From Lycorma delicatula (Eukaryota; Arthropoda; Insecta; Hemiptera; Fulgoridae), in assembly GCF_047948215.1 (NCBI RefSeq), contig NC_134462.1, positions 114,961,937-115,025,936 on the forward strand: a stretch of 64,000 nt of DNA, in the 5' to 3' direction. This document shows positions 44,461-54,433 of this stretch, one piece after another. Each line of letters begins with the position of its first letter. The first letter of the stretch is position 1. The position numbers and the translations under genes are program-made. The notes under the pieces were generated by a model. That model saw only the letters and a list, made by a program, of their open reading frames with translations, was not told where the DNA came from and ran no database searches.

Positions 44461-44660
44461 AACCAATTAAAAAACTGAGAGACTAAGAACACTTCATTCA
44501 AGCATTCCGAGTTCAACATCTTTGAAGTCAGAACCTAAATTTTACAAGTTTATTCTTAATAAAAGATGAAATTTCAAATACTTGTTCACGGTTGGTTAGG
44601 TATAACTGACCAATTGTAGACAGCTCTTCCTGAACCGCAGCTAAGTTTTTTCGATAGTAA
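44461..44660 (-). other. Unrecognised short coding-like segment, minus strand
   Basis: About 40 codons open on the minus strand near 44530-44650 (LAAVQEELSTIGQLYLTNRE, then QVFEISSFIKNKLVKFRF). Composition is protein-like but no family is recognised. It lies directly upstream, in LINE sense, of the RT remnant and may belong to it. Confidence 0.25.
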
Positions 44661-47129
44661 AATATATTTTACTAAATTGAACTGAAGATCGCAAAAAGAT
44701 TCTAAATGACATTTATGTAAGCTACGCAATTTAAAATATTTTTCAGAAATTGAAGAATGTCTATGTTAGCTGTGTTTATAAACAATTTTTTCTTAAAATC
44801 ATTGAAAGTTTATCAAAATGTTATGCTTTTAAAAAAAATTAAAAATTGATTTTTTACATTTTTTTTCAAATATTTGATAAACAACAAAATTGGCCAATAA
44901 TTTTTTTAATTAAGTGTGAAACCTTAAAGGAATGAAATAACAGCAGTAGTTTTATGGCAGGTAGAAAATATTACTTTGCTGAAAGATTCATTAATTACTG
45001 ACATAAGAGGGATAACAGTAACGTCTACGGGACTCTTAAAATACTAACGAAAATATCGATACCAAAGGAATATCACTGTTTATTTAAAATGCAAGTTTTT
45101 ACATTCTGGGTACCAATAGGAAATAAAAATATTAATTTATCAAAAAACTATCAAGGTGATTGTCTTTTTCTATATGAATCAATGTTGTTTGAAATACTGA
45201 AAAGAAATTCAACTCCCCTGCTACATGAATCGGAGATGAGATAACAAAAATCGAATTTTTTGTATCTTAGATGAAGTTGCTAGATTTGTTTTATTTTCAA
45301 ATAACTTTTGATAATTGCCATCACGGTTTTAGATTTATTGTTTGAATTAGGCATTGAATTATCATAGTATAATGTTTTAGCAGTACGAATAATTTTAGTA
45401 AAGATTCTTTTGTAATTTTTTAAAAATATACATTTGATGGCGATTTCTTAATGTAAAGCTAAAGATTTTACAAATCCTATACTAATCCACGGATTTCTTT
45501 TTTTATCTTTAAACCATTTTGAAAGAATAAAAATAACCATTTTTTTTTTTAAACAAATAATCATTAATAAATGATATTATTTTAATTTGACAATTATTAT
45601 CTCAAACGCCGTAATCTGTAAAAAAGTTGAAAATTATATTTCCGTTTATTTAAAAAAAAAAAAAATTGTCTATACAGGTAGCCAATTTCCTTGTAAATCT
45701 AGTTGGCTGAGAGATCGAAATATTTAGATCTGCTCACTCAGACTAAATTAATAATTTCATTGATCGCAATACTAAAACTGTTTAAAAAGTTAACATTAAT
45801 ATCACCATTGAATTTATTAACAATTTTAAAAAAGTTTCCGGTAGTTTATATAGAAAGATTTCAATTAAACCTGAAGATCTATAAATTATCATCAATATGT
45901 AATTTAGACTACAGAATTAAATTCCACATCACTTGAAATCGATTTTTCAGCAAATATATGGTAACGTTCATATCTATTCAAAACGTGGCCTTTAATCAAA
46001 AATTGAGACACAGCCGTTTTTAAGAGAAAATTTATAAAATGGTTCGGCAACCTTAAAATTACCGAACTCAAAAATGGTTTCTGAGTTGCTTAATTGAAAT
46101 CATTTGATTATTAACTAACACAAACAAAAATAATATAATTTTTAGTCGAATAAATATCAATAATGCTGAGGTTAGCTGTATAAAATAGCTATAGAATCTA
46201 AACATTGTTTGCCAGGTTTTGTTTCAAATGAAAGTAAAATGTAACAATTCAATTTGTTTCCGTTTTATTACATTTAGATCAATTTACGCAGAATTAAGCT
46301 CTAAAGATTTTATGATAAAATTTAATTTGTTTAATAGCAAATTAAAATATACTTGAAAAATAACTTTTCGGTTTTTTAAAACTTCTGAAGATACAGTTGT
46401 GGGATTTCGTTTTAAATTAATATATAAAATATATATATATATATATTTCTAGTTCTGACCAATAATTTGTTTCTCAAGAATTTTAGTTTAACATTATCCT
46501 ACCTTTGTACTAAAACCAGGGTGAATTTTTTCTTCACTACGTTGTAACTGAAATCAAAGTTCATCCGTAGACATGTTAATATTAACATTTTACGAATGGT
46601 AGTACAATTTCGTGAAATTTATTGTGTAGTAATTTATCCGTGTGATACTATACAATAATTAGAATTAAAATAAATTTATACATATTTTATTTATTGTATA
46701 AAATTATCAATAAATTTATCTTAAAATCGTCATTGCTATGAAGAATAAATCAAATTACGAATAAATTTTTATAATTTTCCATCGCAAAAAGACGTAAAGT
46801 AAAGTGTATTTAAAATACAGAAACTTAAATTTAACGTTCACAAAAACACATTAAATAAAATGAATACAAAACTAATAACGAAAACAAATTAAAAGAAAAC
46901 GTTAAGAAAATCTGGTAACTAAATGGAAAAACAAGATATGAACAAAAAAGATTCGTTATACAAGAGATTTTTGAAATTAGTATTCACCTCGTTTTAAAGA
47001 ATTAAAACGAATACAGCGGTTCCAACATGAATAAAATGAAAATTGAAGGGAATAAAATAAATGGAATCAAGGAAAAGTACAGTAAAGAAGTTTTCAGTTT
47101 TGTATTTCAAGCATTTTTAATCTTTCTTA
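44661..47129. other. AT-rich spacer, nothing recognised
   Basis: About 2.4 kb without an identifiable gene. An AT microsatellite is at 46428-46446. Confidence 0.4.
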
Positions 47130-47350
47130 ATACACCAGATTGCAATAAGAAAAGAGAGACTTTTCAGTGAGAGAAAAAGAGTAAAAGCAAATAAGGGAGA
47201 AAGAGTAAGAGAAAGTTGAAGAAAGTGAAAAAGAGATGAAAAAGAGAAAGATAGAGACAGTTGTCTCCGAATTGAGTTTGAAAGTGCTGCAGGGTCGAGT
47301 GGAGAATGAAAGTGAATTAAACATTTCTCCCAAGTGAAAGAGCAACTAAA
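47130..47350. repeat. Purine-rich (GA) low-complexity stretch
   Basis: Mostly A and G on the plus strand ('gagagaaaaagagtaaaagc', 'gagatgaaaaagagaaag'). The Ser/Phe-rich frame on the minus strand is an artefact. Confidence 0.7.
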
Positions 47351-47720
47351 GGAGAGATGCCATATTGTACCTCACTCACTCGTATACTCGACTAACTATT
47401 GCATATCATTTGAGATTCAGATTTAAATTCATCTAAAAGTTTTTAAAAAATCTGATTGTTAAATTTTTTTCGACTAAATCTATCAGCCTGTCTTTTAAAA
47501 TAATTTTATAAAACTTAAGTACAGATTTCTAAATATAAATCAAAAATACCAATCTTAAGTCTGGAAACATTTAATTTTTTTTCATTCTATTCGAGTTTTG
47601 TGCAAATAAAAAAAAAAAAAAATAAACATTATGCCATAAAATATTAAAATACTCCATCAAGGAAAACTTTACATAGATGATATTGCTAGATAATATTGCT
47701 ATAAAACAATACGTTTACAT

Positions 47721-47782
47721 AAAGGTTAATACCGGAGGTATTAACCTTTAGTAGTAATAGTAGGTATATAAATACCTACTAT
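47721..47782. repeat. Two adjacent perfect hairpins
   Basis: 47721-47749: arms AAAGGTTAATACC, loop GGA. 47757-47782: arms ATAGTAGGTAT, loop ATAA. Both have perfect arms and lie 7 bp apart, with unrelated sequences. Confidence 0.9.
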
Positions 47783-47819
47783 TTATATACCTAAGATTTC
47801 ACACCTGTGACAACTAAAA

Positions 47820-48347
47820 ACATGTTTTTTTGAAAAAGAGCTATCTGTTGGACGTAAAAGCAACACACGCTATACTAAATATTTTACGATTCCATTTCAA
47901 TGTTTCCTATATGTATGTCCGCTATAGACTAAAAAACTACTGGACCGATTTACGCGCGGGGAAAATGGGAGAAAGGAAAACAGCTAAAAACGGGGAAAAG
48001 GAAATAAAAAGGGGAAAGGAAAAAAAGAAAAGTGGGAAAGTTGGGGGAAAAGGTAACGATGGAAAGTGAGATGGCGGAGAAAAGAAAAAGGGGAAAAGGG
48101 AAAGAAATATGGCAAATATGAAAATGGGAAAAGGGGGAAATTAAAATGGAAAGGATGAAGTAAAAAGGGAAGGGGAAATGTGGAAAAGAAGGGGGAAATG
48201 AAAAGAGAGAAAGGGTAAAAAAGAAAAAAAGGGTAGGTTAAATTTTGTAAAATTCCGTAATGTTCATTTTGTTAATGTTTTATCAAACTTTCAATTGTGT
48301 TTATATACTCAAATCTAGCAACAGCGAAGCATTACCGGGTCTGGTAA
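47820..48347 (+). repeat. Interspersed repeat with purine-rich GGGGAAAA core
   Basis: Begins around 'gttggacgtaaaagcaacac', has 'cgctatagactaaaaaacta' and 'ctggaccgattt', a phrase known from many insect repeats, then about 290 bp of almost pure purine with G3-5 and A3-5 runs (47957-48240). It ends 'agcaacagcgaagcattacc' and 'gggtctgg'. The 79-codon Lys/Gly frame is an artefact of the purine tract. The class (SINE, Helitron-like or other) is not settled. Confidence 0.55.
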
Positions 48348-48492
48348 TAAATAATAATTCAATAAATATAAAAAAATGAAAAAATATCAGAAGTTATTTT
48401 ATGTACTTGTAATTTAAAAAAAAAAAAAATGTGTATATGTTATTTAATAGGCGAACAAGGTAGTCATGTGATGTCTACATCAGATTTTTTGA
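48348..48492 (+). repeat. TIR repeat family, 3' fragment
   Basis: Holds only the last ~145 bp of the family: 'aataataattcaataaatat', 'atcagaagttattttatg', 'ggcgaacaaggtagtcatg' and 'gatgtctacatcag'. Confidence 0.85.
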
Positions 48493-48866
48493 GAAAGGAA
48501 AAAGGTTTTAAGATGGATTTTATTTTATCTAAAGAGGAAAAAAAATCTCCCAACTCTTCGATAGTTGACTAATCGTAAATAGGGGGGAGTGATTTTCATT
48601 TTTGACATCATCTTATTTCATTTTTGTTGTAAGTGTCGTCGGCTTAAGATTGAGTAGACTCAGATTTCTAAAGAGTAGAATCATGCCTATCACCTTGGGT
48701 AATATATTGTAATTAAAATCAAAATTTTTAAATAAGGAGATTTTTATGTATACAACAATAATGAAGAAAAATGTTTTAAATTGAATAAATATTTTTTATT
48801 CGATGAGTTTTGAGATAAATAATCATATCCGAACTCTTTTAAATAATATTTGTTAATATATATTCC

Positions 48867-48867
<1 letters not shown>
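48493..48867. other. AT-rich spacer, nothing recognised
   Basis: No gene seen. Confidence 0.4.

Positions 48868-48920
<53 letters not shown>
48868..48920. repeat. CA microsatellite
   Basis: About 26 uninterrupted CA units. Confidence 0.98.
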
Positions 48921-48924
<4 letters not shown>

Positions 48925-49020
48925 GACAAAATTAGAATATTGAAAAATTACCAATATATTAAGTCAAATTATTATCTATATAATATTTCACACGATATAA
49001 ATAATACCAGAAGTGTTACT

Positions 49021-49072
49021 GATAGAGAGAGAGAGAGGGAGTGAGAAAGAGAGAGTGAGTGTGAGAGAGCGG
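49021..49072. repeat. GA-rich tract
   Basis: Imperfect (GA)n with GT units. Confidence 0.85.
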
Positions 49073-50199
49073 CGCAGAATAATGTAACGATTAAACGCTA
49101 TATCTTGGTTCAACTACATTTTTAAATTCATAAATTATTAATTAATATACGATTATGTTATGTGGAATACATGATAAATTAAGCGTAATTTAATGATGAA
49201 GATACATTGAATTATAGATATAGATAATTTCAGTAGTCAAATCGGAGAACAGTTGATTTGTCTGTACAAAGTATACTAAGCAATACTAATAAGTATACTA
49301 CTACTACTGATAAGTATACTAAGCAACGGACATACCGTTCAACGTTGGTGGTTAGCATTTGTTTTACTTATAAACAGCAATTTCTTTCCGTAATGGAAAT
49401 TATTTTCCTCGGCTATTTTTCAGATATTTATATTGGAAATGCATCTATCAATAACCTTCCCTTTTTGTCTTGTAAGACTAGTTTAGAGAACTAATAATTA
49501 ACGCAAAAACAATGAAAAACAAAAAATTCTTTTATGCAGTGAAGGTAATATAAATACCATATGTCGGTCGATTTAAGAAAGATGTGCGTGTATGTAAGCG
49601 TCACGAAGAGGGTTAAATAACAACAACTGATAGGGAATATAATAACAAAACCAATACACTGGGTGGGCTGTATTTTTGTTGACGTGTTTTGAAGTTACGT
49701 TTACAGAACAACTTTGATATGATACTGCTTTTGAGCGCTTCGTTGAAAAAGGAATGTATGTAAATAAAGTACGTAAAGTAACTATGCAAATAAAGATTAT
49801 GTAAAAAATTATTCTACTTTTCTGAATATAGTTTTGAGATACGGAACGGAACACGTGTTGACCGGTTTCTCCCCACCCTTTTGAGCACTTGTAATTAAAT
49901 TTAAATGGGATCAAAAACCACACTCAGAAGTCATCGAATACAATTTCATAGAAATCCGTTAATGCTGTCTGACGATATCTAGCAAAACGATAACATTTTT
50001 TTTATTTTATTTAAAATCGGTTACTTTTTTGTAGGGTCTTAAGTAAATTCAAGTAAATAAATTACATTGAAGTTTACTTAAATGTGAATTTAAGTAATTT
50101 TATGATAGGAATCATACATACTTACATTGAAAATGAATTCCCCATTGAAATTCCTAAAAAATTACATACTAGCAACATATAGAACTTCTGAGGGTAGAA
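49073..50199. other. AT-rich spacer, nothing recognised
   Basis: The frames at 49258-49494 (+) and 49573-49923 (-) are open for 78 and 116 codons, but I recognise no domain and see no splice or promoter context. Probably chance. Confidence 0.35.
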
Positions 50200-50705
50200 C
50201 GTACACAAGGTAGTTTTGATGAACTGTACTATAAGTAGTACAGTAGAAAGCAATAACAATAAAAATAATCATAAAAATAGCAAATTGATGAAACAATTAA
50301 AAAGAACAATAGACAAAAAAAAAGAAACAGAGAGGAAGGGAATGAATAACAGATTAATCACAACACTGATTGGGTGTAATTTCACTATAGAGTTACTAAG
50401 GTCCAAAATGCGCTTAAGTCTTCTGACATTCTCACCGTTGTCTAGGAGGTTTATGGGCAAGTAGTTATCGTGGTCATTTAGCCGAAGTTCATATTTCAAA
50501 TTGAAACGTTGTATTTCTTCCATGACGTACCGTAGACCCAAATATTCATCGATTTCTCTGATTATAACAAACCACGGCGCCTCAACTATACACCTCGCTA
50601 GTTTGTCTGAAACAGCTATATGACTTCAAAATTTGTCTTGCTCTTCGTATCCCATAGTTGGACACCGTATATATATTGGACTTCAACGTTAAACGACGAT
50701 CCAGT
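50200..50705 (-). pseudogene. Jockey-type LINE, C-terminal end, minus strand
   Basis: Joined frames on the minus strand give YGVQLWDTKSKTNFEVI (IY.VQLWG.. type), CIVEAPWFVIIREIDEYLGL followed by RYVMEEIQRFNLKYELRLN, then the H..NYL..NLLDN segment and RRLKRILDL, close to the end of Jockey-clade proteins (RL..H.N.LA..LLD.....RRLKR..P.DL). The last part is one open frame (50541-50340). The stop is replaced by read-through into poly-A/T sequence. It is a 5'-truncated insertion of a different clade from the R1 and RTE copies. Confidence 0.7.
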
Positions 50706-51235
50706 TGAAAACACAGAACCTTACACTTTTAGTATGTTATAACAAACGATAACTCACGGAAAAAGACAAAAATATAGACTTTTTATAATCCTGAGTGAAA
50801 TTGCTCAAATATATATATATATATATTTTTTTGGTTGGAGATGGTATTTGATCCATTACATAACTAACCTATCTTTCCTTAGCCTTAACACCCTTTAGCT
50901 ACTTGAGGGTCGTTAAAAGTTTTGAAAAAACGAACCTTTAGTGAACGAACCTTAACCCTTTAAATGAAATTTTGAGATACGGAACCCGTAAGATCCTTGC
51001 TCTGTGCTGCTTTTACCAACTGCGACGAAAAGTAAATAGCATTAATATCATGTAAACAGAAATCATCATGTCAAATTTCATCCGTTTTTCTCTATTCAGT
51101 ATTTCGCAAATTTCTAAAATTTCTTCCGGAATTTTTCAACGCTAAAATTTTATCTTTGTTGAAGGGAATCATAAAACGTAAAAATCCCAATATTTAAAAT
51201 TTGCCCCAATTAACATACTTTCACTTATAGTTACA

Positions 51236-51269
<34 letters not shown>

Positions 51270-52090
51270 TTATATATACTATATATTATATACAGATATA
51301 TAGTATAACTATATAGCTAGAAAATAAAAAATAGTGTAATTTTATTTCAACATAAGCAATTCCATTTTATTAGTGAAATTTTTTTGGAAAACACTGAAGA
51401 AAACTTTAGAAAATCATCCATCTTACAGCTAACTTGTCCGAAACAAAGGAAAATTGTTTTTTTTAAATATTCAAAAACTAATTAATATTTTGAAATTGTC
51501 CTTTCGAACTTAAGTTTTTTCGACCAACAATTTTTCAGTGACCATTTCTCAATAATAAATATGCCAATCACGAATGATTATTTTAAAAATTAAAAAAAAA
51601 ATACCGGTTTGATTATACTGATATCTGAAAAAGAAAAAAAACGTAGACTAAATAAAAGTTAACTATTTTAATCTGAAGAGATGAAATTAAAGTATTTCAA
51701 AATAACTGGAACATTACTTCTACGCCAGGAAGTGGACTATTGTAACAAGAGACTTAATAATACACTACGTAACTGCTAGTAGCACAATACTAATTAATAA
51801 TTTTATAGCAAAAGTTATCGAAAGCAAATTTCTCCCACTAGTTATATATTTAACTAATTATATATATATATATATAATACATGTATTTTTCATATTATCA
51901 TTTCGTCCACTACTGAAATAAAGCGAGTTTAATAATATATTTTCTTATGAATTTATCAAAATGTATACACCTTTTATTTTAATTTTTAAAAACCAACATG
52001 AACTTCTAATGAAGCTATTGTTTGAAAATGGTTGTTAAGCGGTTGGACGAAAAATATACAAAATGGTCGAAACAATAGAAAAAAAAATAA
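50706..52090. other. AT-rich spacer with AT microsatellites
   Basis: (AT)n tracts at 50808-50826, 51237-51267 and 51860-51876. No gene. Confidence 0.45.
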
Positions 52091-52240
52091 TACAGAGTGA
52101 GCAACGTAAAACCGAACCAATAACGTAACCGCTACAGAATCGGTAGGTTATGTTGGAATGAAATTTTATGAATGATATGGATAAATTACATAAGAAAAAC
52201 ATAAAACGTAATTTAAATGTTGTATTTATTTATCTTATTG

Positions 52241-53235
52241 TTACCAAAGATGTTCAAAATGACCACCCTGGGCATCGATAGACTTTTGTGCTAGACTGAT
52301 CATATTGAGAGTCATCTGCCGCAAAACGTTGTTTTCAATTTCGTTGATTTCTCGTTGAATGTTCACCTTCAGTTCATCAATATTGTAGGGATTAGATGCA
52401 TAAACTCTCTCCTTTAAGTAACCCCAAAGGAAAAAATCGCAAGTAGACAACTCTGGGAAACGTGGAGGCCACCGTGGGAAACGTGGAGGCGACAGTGGGA
52501 AACGTGGAGGCCATCGTCCTCTGCTGACATTCGTTCACCGCATAGAATTCTTCGAAAATTGTGAAGTAAATTTGTGTATTGACGGTCCGGTCAAAAAATA
52601 TTGATCCCGCTATACGATTACCGGAAACGGCACACCAAACAAAAATTTTCTTATCGTGAAATGGACGCTCGAATATCTTGTGAGGATTCCTCGTCATCCA
52701 ATACCTGGTGTTCTGCGAATTAACATGGCCGGATAAATTAAGCCGTCCCTTGTCCGATATGAATTATGACATCGAGTCTATCTGTCCACCAACAATGTTT
52801 TCGAAAAGTGAGTTCCAATAATCGAGTCATTTCGGTTTGTCTGTCTCCTTCAGTTGTTGCACAGCTGTAAAACGGTATGGTCTCAATTTTAATTCATGAA
52901 GAATTTTACGACAAGATGTGTATTTAACACTACATTATTGGGATAACTTGCGTAGCGATTATTTCTGGACTGGCAATAATTTTCCTTTCAATTACGGCAG
53001 TGGTCTGTGGAGTCCTAACGGAAGGTTGCCTATGTTGTTTTGCATTTGAAACCGAATCTGTTGTACGCCATTTTTTAACCAAATCGTGTATGCTACTCTT
53101 ACTGGGATACAAGCATTCGGAAAATTTTCTACGAATACTTGACGCGATTCTTCAAAGGATCCAGAACGAATATAGGCCTCAACTATAGCTTTCTTCTCCT
53201 GGACTGAATAAGGTATTTTACACAAACACAACTGC
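52241..53235 (-). pseudogene. Mariner/Tc1-type transposase, broken
   Basis: N-terminal DNA-binding region: YSVQEKKAIVEAYIRSGSFE, FVENFPNACIP, then in a new frame SKSSIHDLVKKWRTTDSV and VERKI-type sequence. Catalytic core: decayed TDE region near 52770, then SGHVNSQNTRYW, NPHKIFERPFHDKKIFVWCA and VSGNRIAGSIFFDRT. The segment with the second catalytic Asp (usually QDGA..H) is deleted near 52510. The third-Asp motif PPRSPDL reads PPRFPEL, preceded by two extra in-frame copies of the 7-residue block, then STCDFFLWGYLKERVY and the C-terminus to a stop at 52241. Frameshifts lie near 53105, 52925 and 52510. Confidence 0.88.
52454..52516 (-). repeat. 21-bp tandem repeat, three units, in transposase
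   Basis: 'tgggaaacgtggaggc' starts at 52454, 52475 and 52496, a 21-bp period. On the minus strand it encodes about three copies of WPPRFPx. Confidence 0.92.
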
Positions 53236-53404
53236 GCTGCAACAAAACGTGTACTGCACACACGTAATCACCTGACAAACGGCAGAAAAAATCGTTAGTA
53301 ACATACACATCCAGTAGTCCCGCTACTTATACGAGAGTCTTTCATAAATAGTGTTCGGTAGCGGTTTCATTATGGGTTCGGTTTTGTGTTGCTCTCTCTG
53401 TGTT

Positions 53405-53449
53405 ATACAGAGTGAGCAACACTCTGTAAGGCATATAAAATATGCCTTA
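53405..53449. repeat. Two touching hairpins beside the mariner end
   Basis: 53405-53427: arms TACAGAGT, loop GAGCAAC; its first 15 bases equal the mariner left end plus the TA's T. 53427-53449: arms TAAGGCATAT, loop AAA. A third, direct copy 'ataaggcatat' follows at about 53456. Confidence 0.88.
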
Positions 53450-54060
53450 TGCTATATAAGGCATATTTTTAGAAAATATTTTCTTTACATTTAATACAGG
53501 AGTAAATTGGAGTTTAAACAATAATCTCTGAAGGTTATTACCTTTTTAAGTATTTTAAATAAATCTTAAAGAACATTTTCATGAAAGATATGAAATTTTA
53601 CTGATTAACATAAAAGTAATTGGGGGAAAAAAGATCATACTCAATATATATATTTTTTTAATAAACGATTAATTAAGCTTTAAACTCAACGACAAAAATA
53701 CAACGGAACTACTATAAAAAAAGGATATATTGTCAAACATTGTTTAAACCTATACGTAGAAAATACTTCGATATTTTCAATAAATTGCTTTTTTCGACGT
53801 AAAAATAACTGATATACCATCAATATTACATGAATAATTTATGCCACCAAAAGAGAAAAGAAACTCAATTTATTTCTCTTATTTTATTTGAAATAAAAAT
53901 GGAACAACTGAATATCAAATTAGGTTTAAAGAAGAAGAAAAAATAAATATATAAATACAAAAAAAAAAAAAAGAAACAAATCGTGATCAAGTCATTCAGT
54001 GTTCTGACTACGTAAAAAAAAAGGATTTGAGTGGTTACTGGTTAAGACTACGCGAGCAAT
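53450..54060. other. AT-rich spacer, nothing recognised
   Basis: No gene seen. Confidence 0.4.
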
Positions 54061-54068
54061 TCAATTCG

Positions 54069-54131
54069 TATAAAAGTGGTGGGGGAATAACGAGTACGCT
54101 CACTCGCGCGCGCACACCATTCGACCTCAGT
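54069..54131 (+). promoter_or_regulatory. Candidate Pol II core promoter
   Basis: TATAAAA at 54069-54075 stands in a local GC-richer region that is unusual here ('cactcgcgcgcgcacacc'). About 30 bp on is TCACT (54100-54104), a fair initiator, and the arthropod initiator TCAGT is at 54127-54131 and again at 54135-54139. The spacing suits TATA plus TCACT. The GC-rich flank and 'gtcagtcgacgacggcagcc' resemble insect 5' UTRs. No repeat family was found over it. Confidence 0.4.
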
Positions 54132-54427
54132 AGTCAGTCGACGACGGCAGCCACACAGAGGAACGTTACCGTTTTTAACCACTCCATATGATTTCTCACC
54201 CCTTTAACTGTTATTGTATTGTATTATAACTGTTCCTCGCGTTAACATTACATTTTAATAAAATTACATGTAATGAGTATTTGTTGATAAAATTTAAATA
54301 TTAAAAAAAAAAGAATGTAAAATGTTATTTGTGATATATATACTTAGTGATTAGTGAATTAACAATGATAATTATGTTCGTGATTAATAAATAGATTTAT
54401 TGGAAGATGTACAATGCTGATAAGAAG
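54102..54427 (+). other. Candidate first exon with splice donor
   Basis: If transcription starts near 54102 or 54129, the transcript would reach two nearby ATGs (54407 and 54414) just before AAG|GTAAGG, a strong 5' splice site (intron starts 54428). The ATG at 54407 gives seven codons, MYNADKK; the one at 54414 gives MLIR plus two bases. Short first coding exons like this are frequent in insect cuticle and secreted-protein genes. The tiny frames starting 54188 and 54365 would be upstream ORFs. The second exon is not recognised in this window, so the gene is unproven. Confidence 0.3.
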
Positions 54428-54433
54428 GTAAGG

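Larger units (their letters stand above)
52092..53401 (-). mobile_element. Mariner/Tc1-type DNA transposon with 44-bp TIRs
   Basis: Left terminus 52092-52135 and right terminus 53358-53401 are inverted copies, matching at 38 of 44 positions (they begin ACAGAGTGAGCAAC and ACAGAGAGAGCAAC). A TA precedes the left end, but TG follows the right end, so the TA duplication has decayed. At 1.31 kb it has the standard mariner length. The only gene is a broken transposase on the minus strand. Confidence 0.9.

Noticed and set aside
47830..48069. Lys/Gly-rich basic protein
   Set aside because: It is created by the purine tract of an interspersed repeat.
49573..49923. 116-residue minus-strand host protein
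   Set aside because: No domain, no promoter or splice context, and composition explained by AT-rich sequence; left as chance.
52440..52520. CRISPR-like or satellite tandem array
   Set aside because: Three 21-bp units only, in frame inside a transposase; no spacers or further units. No CRISPR array is present anywhere in the window.
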